NCBI GenBank assembly: GCA_024699595.1
Contig: JAILPG010000136.1
Coordinates: 1-19,352, forward strand
DNA: 19,352 bases
DNA from: Lachnospiraceae bacterium
Lineage (GTDB): Bacteria; Bacillota_A; Clostridia; Lachnospirales; Lachnospiraceae
Direction of reading: 5' to 3'
Shown piece by piece: positions 16,232 to 19,352 of this stretch. How positions within the stretch are numbered: position 1 is the first letter of the stretch; each line of letters starts with the position of its first letter. The translations under genes were made by a program, and so were the position numbers. The notes beneath the pieces were generated by a model. The model had not been told where the DNA came from, did not search any database, and saw only the letters and a program-made list of their open reading frames with translations.

Positions 16232-17695
16232 ATGACGATAAACGGATATACCATAAAGGGCGAATGGAAGGCCAGTCAGTGCGGTGAGACGGCACTTGCC
16301 ACAAAGGGAGGCAAAACCTATTTTCTGAAGAAATACCAGACACCGGTAAAGCCTTTTAATAACGATGACTCCGCTCATGATGATACGCTTGACAGAAAGA
16401 CTTTTAAGCATAACGAAGAGCTCTTTGAAAGATTTCTTAAGGTCAGAAAGACAGTTAATTCAAAGATCCGCGCGATTACCGGTCCGGGCGGAAACATTGT
16501 GATCCCCTCAGAGGAATTTGTGGCTGACAATCACTATATGGAGGCTGCGGAGTATGTCGAGGGAGTGGTCGGTGATGATGAACTTGAGGAAAGACTTAAG
16601 GGTCTTTCGATCGATGTCAAAAAGCTTCTGATGCAGACGGCAGCAGGCGCCCTTGCAAGCGTACACAAGCAGGGCATTATCCACAGCGATCTGAAGCTTA
16701 AAAATGTGCTTTTGGTAAAAAACAGCGCGGGAAATCATGTCGCAAAGCTAATAGACTTTGATTCAAGCTATCCTGTGGACGAAAAGCCCGAAGAGATCGT
16801 GGGCGATATCAATTACTATTCGCCGGAGCTGGGAGTCTATGCGGATATAGAGGATGATGATGAAAGAGCGGAGGCCGGAAAAAAGCTTACGTATAAGTCG
16901 GATATCTTCTCGCTGGGACTCATCTTTCATTTTTATCTAAGCGGAGAACTTCCCGGGATAACGGATATGCCTGAAAAGCTTCGTAAAAGAGCTGAAAAGG
17001 GAAAGAGGATATACAGCTGGGCAGCTCTTAATAACGGGGCAAAGCTTGTGATAAGCCCTAAGATAACCGGACGCAAATACAGGGAACTGATACAGGATAT
17101 GCTTGATATAGATCCTGATAAAAGACCGACAGCCCTGGATGTTCTTAAGCGTCTTAAAGAGGAGGATGTCGTATTTGAGGAGCCCTGGCCGGAAGATCAT
17201 ATCGTCTTTGACATAGAAAGGATCAAGAGCAGGGGCTTTTGCGGGATCGCAAAAAAGACGATGGGCGATATAAAAGGATACGAGTTCTATCGCCCCGACT
17301 ATACCAATACCTTTGTCAAAAAAGATATGGCTCTTGCCATGAAATATGCTTATCCCTCGGATTCAGACAGGAAAGCGGATAAGGATACTGCATCAAAAAA
17401 AGAGCCTGAAACAGAAACGCCGGTAATAAAGGAGCCGGAGGGTTCCCTTAAGGATCCTGTAAAAAAAGAGGATAAAACAGAGGATACCTGTACAACAGTA
17501 AAATGTTCCGAACCCTGGCCCGAGCATCATATAGTGTTTGATGAGGATAAAATAAAGGAAAAAGGCTTTGTATCCGTACAGCAGGCCGTATTTCAGGGAG
17601 TAAAGGGATACAGGTTTAAGAGAGCCGATAATTCCGAGCAGTTTATACGTGTTGAGATGGTGCTTATACAGAAGATGGCCGTTAAGAACAGTTGA
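16232..17695 (+). CDS. Ser/Thr protein kinase with duplicated C-terminal EPWP module
   Basis: This 487-residue cytoplasmic protein has a kinase domain at about 5-310: VAIK-type lysine at K33/K34 (YFLKKY), catalytic loop H151-S-D153-L-K155-L-K-N158, metal site D175-F176-D177 in place of DFG, 'YYSPE' (195-199), 'DIFSLG' (224-229) and R298 in 'DKRPT'. The catalytic residues are present, so it should be active. The tail holds two copies of an unrecognised ~57-residue module at 317-373 and 427-483, both starting EPWPExHIVFD and sharing IKxxGF, KGYxF and a final hydrophobic helix. They are joined by a Lys/Glu/Pro-rich linker. GGAGG is 7 bases before the ATG. It forms the kinase member of a TerY-P-type triad; substrates are likely the VWA or zinc-finger neighbours, by inference. 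Confidence 0.9.
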   Translation: MTINGYTIKGEWKASQCGETALATKGGKTYFLKKYQTPVKPFNNDDSAHDDTLDRKTFKHNEELFERFLKVRKTVNSKIRAITGPGGNIVIPSEEFVADNHYMEAAEYVEGVVGDDELEERLKGLSIDVKKLLMQTAAGALASVHKQGIIHSDLKLKNVLLVKNSAGNHVAKLIDFDSSYPVDEKPEEIVGDINYYSPELGVYADIEDDDERAEAGKKLTYKSDIFSLGLIFHFYLSGELPGITDMPEKLRKRAEKGKRIYSWAALNNGAKLVISPKITGRKYRELIQDMLDIDPDKRPTALDVLKRLKEEDVVFEEPWPEDHIVFDIERIKSRGFCGIAKKTMGDIKGYEFYRPDYTNTFVKKDMALAMKYAYPSDSDRKADKDTASKKEPETETPVIKEPEGSLKDPVKKEDKTEDTCTTVKCSEPWPEHHIVFDEDKIKEKGFVSVQQAVFQGVKGYRFKRADNSEQFIRVEMVLIQKMAVKNS

Positions 17696-17718
17696 TCAGG
17701 TAAAAACAGAGGAGTGAT

Positions 17719-18582
17719 ATGAGCTGGAGATGTCCGGTCTGTGATACATATAATGATGAATCCTTTGACAGCTGCATGGCCTGCGGAAGAGATAAGCCGG
17801 AAGCTCCCGTAAGGGAGAGCTATAAAGCACCCGAGCCAGTAAAGGTAAAGCCTGCGAAAAAGAAGACGGAATCTGATACGTATGCGGATGCATACAGTAA
17901 GAAAAAGGAAGAAGAAAGAAAGAAGAAAGCTGAGTCTGAAAGAAGGTTAAAGGAAGAAGAAGACAGAAAGAGGAAAGAGGCCGAAAGAAGGACAAGAGAG
18001 GAAGAAGAGAGAAAGAGAAAAGAGGCCGAAAGAAGAGAAAAGGATAAGCTTGAAGAAGACGCAAGAAGAAAAGCATTCGACAGGCTCAGGGAACTTGAAA
18101 GGAAAAAAGCAAGGGCAAGAGGCAGGATATTCAGAATCGTTATCATTGCGGCACTGATCATAACACTCTGGCCCCAGGTAAGGAAATATAAGGAAAAGGC
18201 CGATGAGGCCAGGAACACGGTAATTTCTCCCGAAGCCGAAGAATTATATAAAGAACTGACAGGGGAGGATCCTGAATACGCAGAGCCCTCCGAAGATAAT
18301 ATAATACACACGGATGAAACCGAAGAAACCGAAGAACCCTCAGAAGATACGGCTGTAACGGAGGATGCGGAAACAGAGGAAGAGGAAGAGAAGACAGAGA
18401 GATCAAAAGGCAGAAAAGGTGCCTTCTACGATGTCGTTGATGCTTACAGAAGCATGAAGGGGAACGGACAGACTTTTACTGATGATCCTTCTTCACAGAA
18501 TGAAACTGATGAAGATCAGTATGAGGGTAAGGATAAAAACAGCGATTTTTACAAATATCTTGATAAATACAGGGAATACTGA
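17719..18582 (+). CDS. RanBP2-type zinc finger, coiled-coil, single-TM protein
   Basis: This 287-residue protein starts with W3-x-C5-x2-C8-x3-N12-x6-C19-x2-C22, an exact RanBP2-type zinc-finger spacing. Next come a Pro/Lys linker, a highly charged Lys/Arg/Glu coiled coil (about 61-134), a TM segment (about 136-152, IFRIVIIAALIITLWP) and an acidic tail rich in Glu, Asp and Thr (about 183-226), ending in a Tyr-rich stretch. The basic residues before the TM segment predict the zinc finger and coil inside and the acidic tail outside. GAGGAG lies 4 bases before the ATG. I know no named family with this layout. By position it may anchor the kinase/phosphatase/VWA complex at the membrane or report a surface signal. 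Its Ser/Thr-rich acidic tail would not be reachable by the kinase if outside. Confidence 0.8.
   Translation: MSWRCPVCDTYNDESFDSCMACGRDKPEAPVRESYKAPEPVKVKPAKKKTESDTYADAYSKKKEEERKKKAESERRLKEEEDRKRKEAERRTREEEERKRKEAERREKDKLEEDARRKAFDRLRELERKKARARGRIFRIVIIAALIITLWPQVRKYKEKADEARNTVISPEAEELYKELTGEDPEYAEPSEDNIIHTDETEETEEPSEDTAVTEDAETEEEEEKTERSKGRKGAFYDVVDAYRSMKGNGQTFTDDPSSQNETDEDQYEGKDKNSDFYKYLDKYREY
17965..18035 (+). repeat. 45-base direct repeat in the coiled-coil coding region
   Basis: A 26-base string recurs at 17965-17990 and 18010-18035 with one mismatch (25 of 26). The 45-base step keeps frame and gives a 15-residue repeat containing RKRKEAERR twice. It lies in a purine-rich tract of about 200 bases (roughly 17890-18110) on the plus strand, probably grown by in-frame duplication. 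Confidence 0.8.
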
Positions 18583-18629
18583 AAGAAGACAGGCCGAAAC
18601 GGAGAGTAAGGAAAGGTGATCGGGCGGAT

Positions 18630-18980
18630 ATGAAAACGGGCGTTATATATGCAAAATGTGAAAAGACAAAAAAAGACTTTGCTGTAGCCATAAAGGAGGC
18701 TCAGGGCGGATGGTATATCACCAGGGCATATCCTCTCGGTAAGACGAAACAGCTTTATGAGGATAAGGACGCAGGATTTCAGTATGACGGTCACTTATAC
18801 ATGCATCCGGATTATAACGGCTGTCCGCATTGTCAGAGTATGAAAGGTCTTGTGCTATGCGGCAATTGCGAACATTTTAACTGCTATGACGGTAGAGGCT
18901 CATTTACCTGTGCTTATTGCGGTAAATCTTCAAAGGTTTCCGGAAAGATCGACGGCTTTTCGGGCTCGGAAGGACAGTAA
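18630..18980 (+). CDS. Stand-alone TerY-C zinc-binding domain protein
   Basis: This 116-residue protein has eight cysteines: C10, C65-x2-C68, C77-x2-C80, C85 and C94-x2-C97, with nearby H59, H67 and H82. The N-terminal part 'CEKTKKDFAVAI..W.ITRAYPL' and the later 'HPDYNGCPHC', 'VLCGNCEHFNCYDG' and 'FTCAYCG' match what I know of the TerY-C metal-binding domain. That domain is usually fused behind the VWA domain of TerY. Here it is a separate gene at the end of the operon whose first gene is the VWA protein lacking it. It probably binds two or more zinc ions and joins the VWA/kinase/phosphatase complex. The ribosome site is modest (GGCGG about 5 bases upstream). A terminator follows within 11 bases. 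Confidence 0.78.
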   Translation: MKTGVIYAKCEKTKKDFAVAIKEAQGGWYITRAYPLGKTKQLYEDKDAGFQYDGHLYMHPDYNGCPHCQSMKGLVLCGNCEHFNCYDGRGSFTCAYCGKSSKVSGKIDGFSGSEGQ

Positions 18981-18990
18981 AGAGAGGATC

Positions 18991-19026
18991 AAAAAAGGCG
19001 CCCCTTTTTTAAGGAACGCCCTTTTT
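18991..19026. terminator. Terminator of the VWA-kinase operon, probably bidirectional
   Basis: A run of A residues and GGCG (18991-19000) pairs with CGCC and TTTTT (19017-19026), with one A-C mismatch. Internal CC/GG pairs surround a T-rich loop. The GC core is short but the U-tract is good on plus, and the A-run on the 5' side gives a U-tract on minus for the convergent TerB-like gene. Confidence 0.7.
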
Positions 19027-19081
19027 AGCCTTTTAAACCGGATATAAGCGATCCATAAGGACCGCAGGATCCGAGTCTTAC

Positions 19082-19352
19082 TTACAGCAGGGATTTGATC
19101 AGACTCACTTCTTCGGCTGATATCCTGTCGTCGATAGAGCATACTGCCGCTATAAAGTTTAACAGGGTGTTGACACCGTCATCATTAAGATGATCCCTTA
19201 CTTCCTTCACGATCTCGTATGCACCCTCATCATTAGCTGCAGACTGGATAAGATCGATAAGGACATCTTCGCTTGTGTGCTTTCCTGCAGCATCCAGAAG
19301 TCCGTTTACGAATTCAAATTCTCTTTCGGTAAGCTTGCCGTCAGCAGCAACA
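19082..19352 (-). CDS. TerB-like helical domain protein, C-terminal part
   Basis: Only the last 89 residues are in the window; the stop is the TAA at plus-strand 19082-19084 and the 5' end runs off the right edge. The visible sequence begins 'VAADGKLTEREFEFVNGLL' and ends 'FIAAVCSIDDRISAEEVSLI' plus KSLL. These are two 'DG/DD-x-(L/I)-(T/S)-x-x-E' acidic helix pairs typical of TerB/tellurite-resistance and related DjlA-like helical domains. The acidic residues in such repeats are thought to bind divalent metal. It converges on the VWA-kinase operon across a shared terminator, so it is not cotranscribed, but its type fits the Ter-network neighbourhood. Family assignment rests on motif memory from a partial sequence. 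Confidence 0.65.
   Translation of the reverse strand, partial: VAADGKLTEREFEFVNGLLDAAGKHTSEDVLIDLIQSAANDEGAYEIVKEVRDHLNDDGVNTLLNFIAAVCSIDDRISAEEVSLIKSLL

Noticed and set aside
17820..18311. 163-codon minus-strand open frame, rich in Leu, Ser and Phe
   Set aside because: It mirrors the purine-rich coiled-coil coding tract of the zinc-finger gene, has no ribosome site and no protein-like composition.
14209..18980. Classical tellurite-resistance (TerZABCDE) operon
   Set aside because: No TerD-, TerC- or TerA-type protein is present; only VWA, phosphatase, kinase and zinc-binding components are seen, so a full Ter label is not justified.
1..19352. Mobile element, prophage or CRISPR array
   Set aside because: No transposase, integrase, terminal inverted repeats, att-like duplications or regularly spaced repeats were seen.

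Overview
The window looks like chromosomal DNA of a Gram-positive, low-to-moderate GC anaerobe, most likely a Lachnospiraceae/Clostridia member. The basis is strong AGGAGG ribosome sites, lipoprotein-type sugar-binding proteins, a YesN/YesM-type two-component pair, an Mgl-type galactose importer with clostridial features, and extended -10 (TGnTATAAT) promoters. This placement is inference from gene content; no rRNA or other phylogenetic marker is present. No tRNA, CRISPR array, transposase or phage gene was seen. No gene-free stretch exceeds 300 bases.

Left end (1-3256): the 3' part of an unrecognised helical protein, followed 12 bases later by a SUKH (SMI1/KNR4, YrhA-like) protein. A strong bidirectional hairpin terminator separates these from a convergent minus-strand gene for a membrane protein with Rossmann-like domains and a C-terminal RyR domain.

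Middle (3317-14107): a sugar uptake and sensing region. mglB-mglA-mglC encode a galactose/glucose-type ABC importer, with a hairpin between mglB and mglA and a strong terminator after mglC. A second unit follows: an MBL-fold hydrolase, a small three-helix membrane protein, a YesN-type response regulator, a YesM-type histidine kinase, a membrane-anchored sugar-binding-protein-like protein, and a second MglB-like lipoprotein. The last four genes overlap or nearly touch. They probably form an extracellular sugar-sensing system that controls the mgl operon, comparable in design to XylFII-LytS-YesN of Clostridium beijerinckii.

Right end (14209-19352): a five-gene operon with its own promoter and terminator. 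It encodes a VWA protein, a PP2C phosphatase, a Ser/Thr kinase with a duplicated unknown C-terminal module, a RanBP2-type zinc finger/coiled-coil/single-TM protein, and a stand-alone TerY-C zinc-binding protein. A convergent TerB-like gene runs off the end. The VWA-PP2C-kinase trio matches the TerY-P triad of the Ter stress-response network. The version here has TerY-C split off as its own gene, a membrane zinc-finger partner and no TerD-type gene in view. It is the best candidate in the window for a little-described system.
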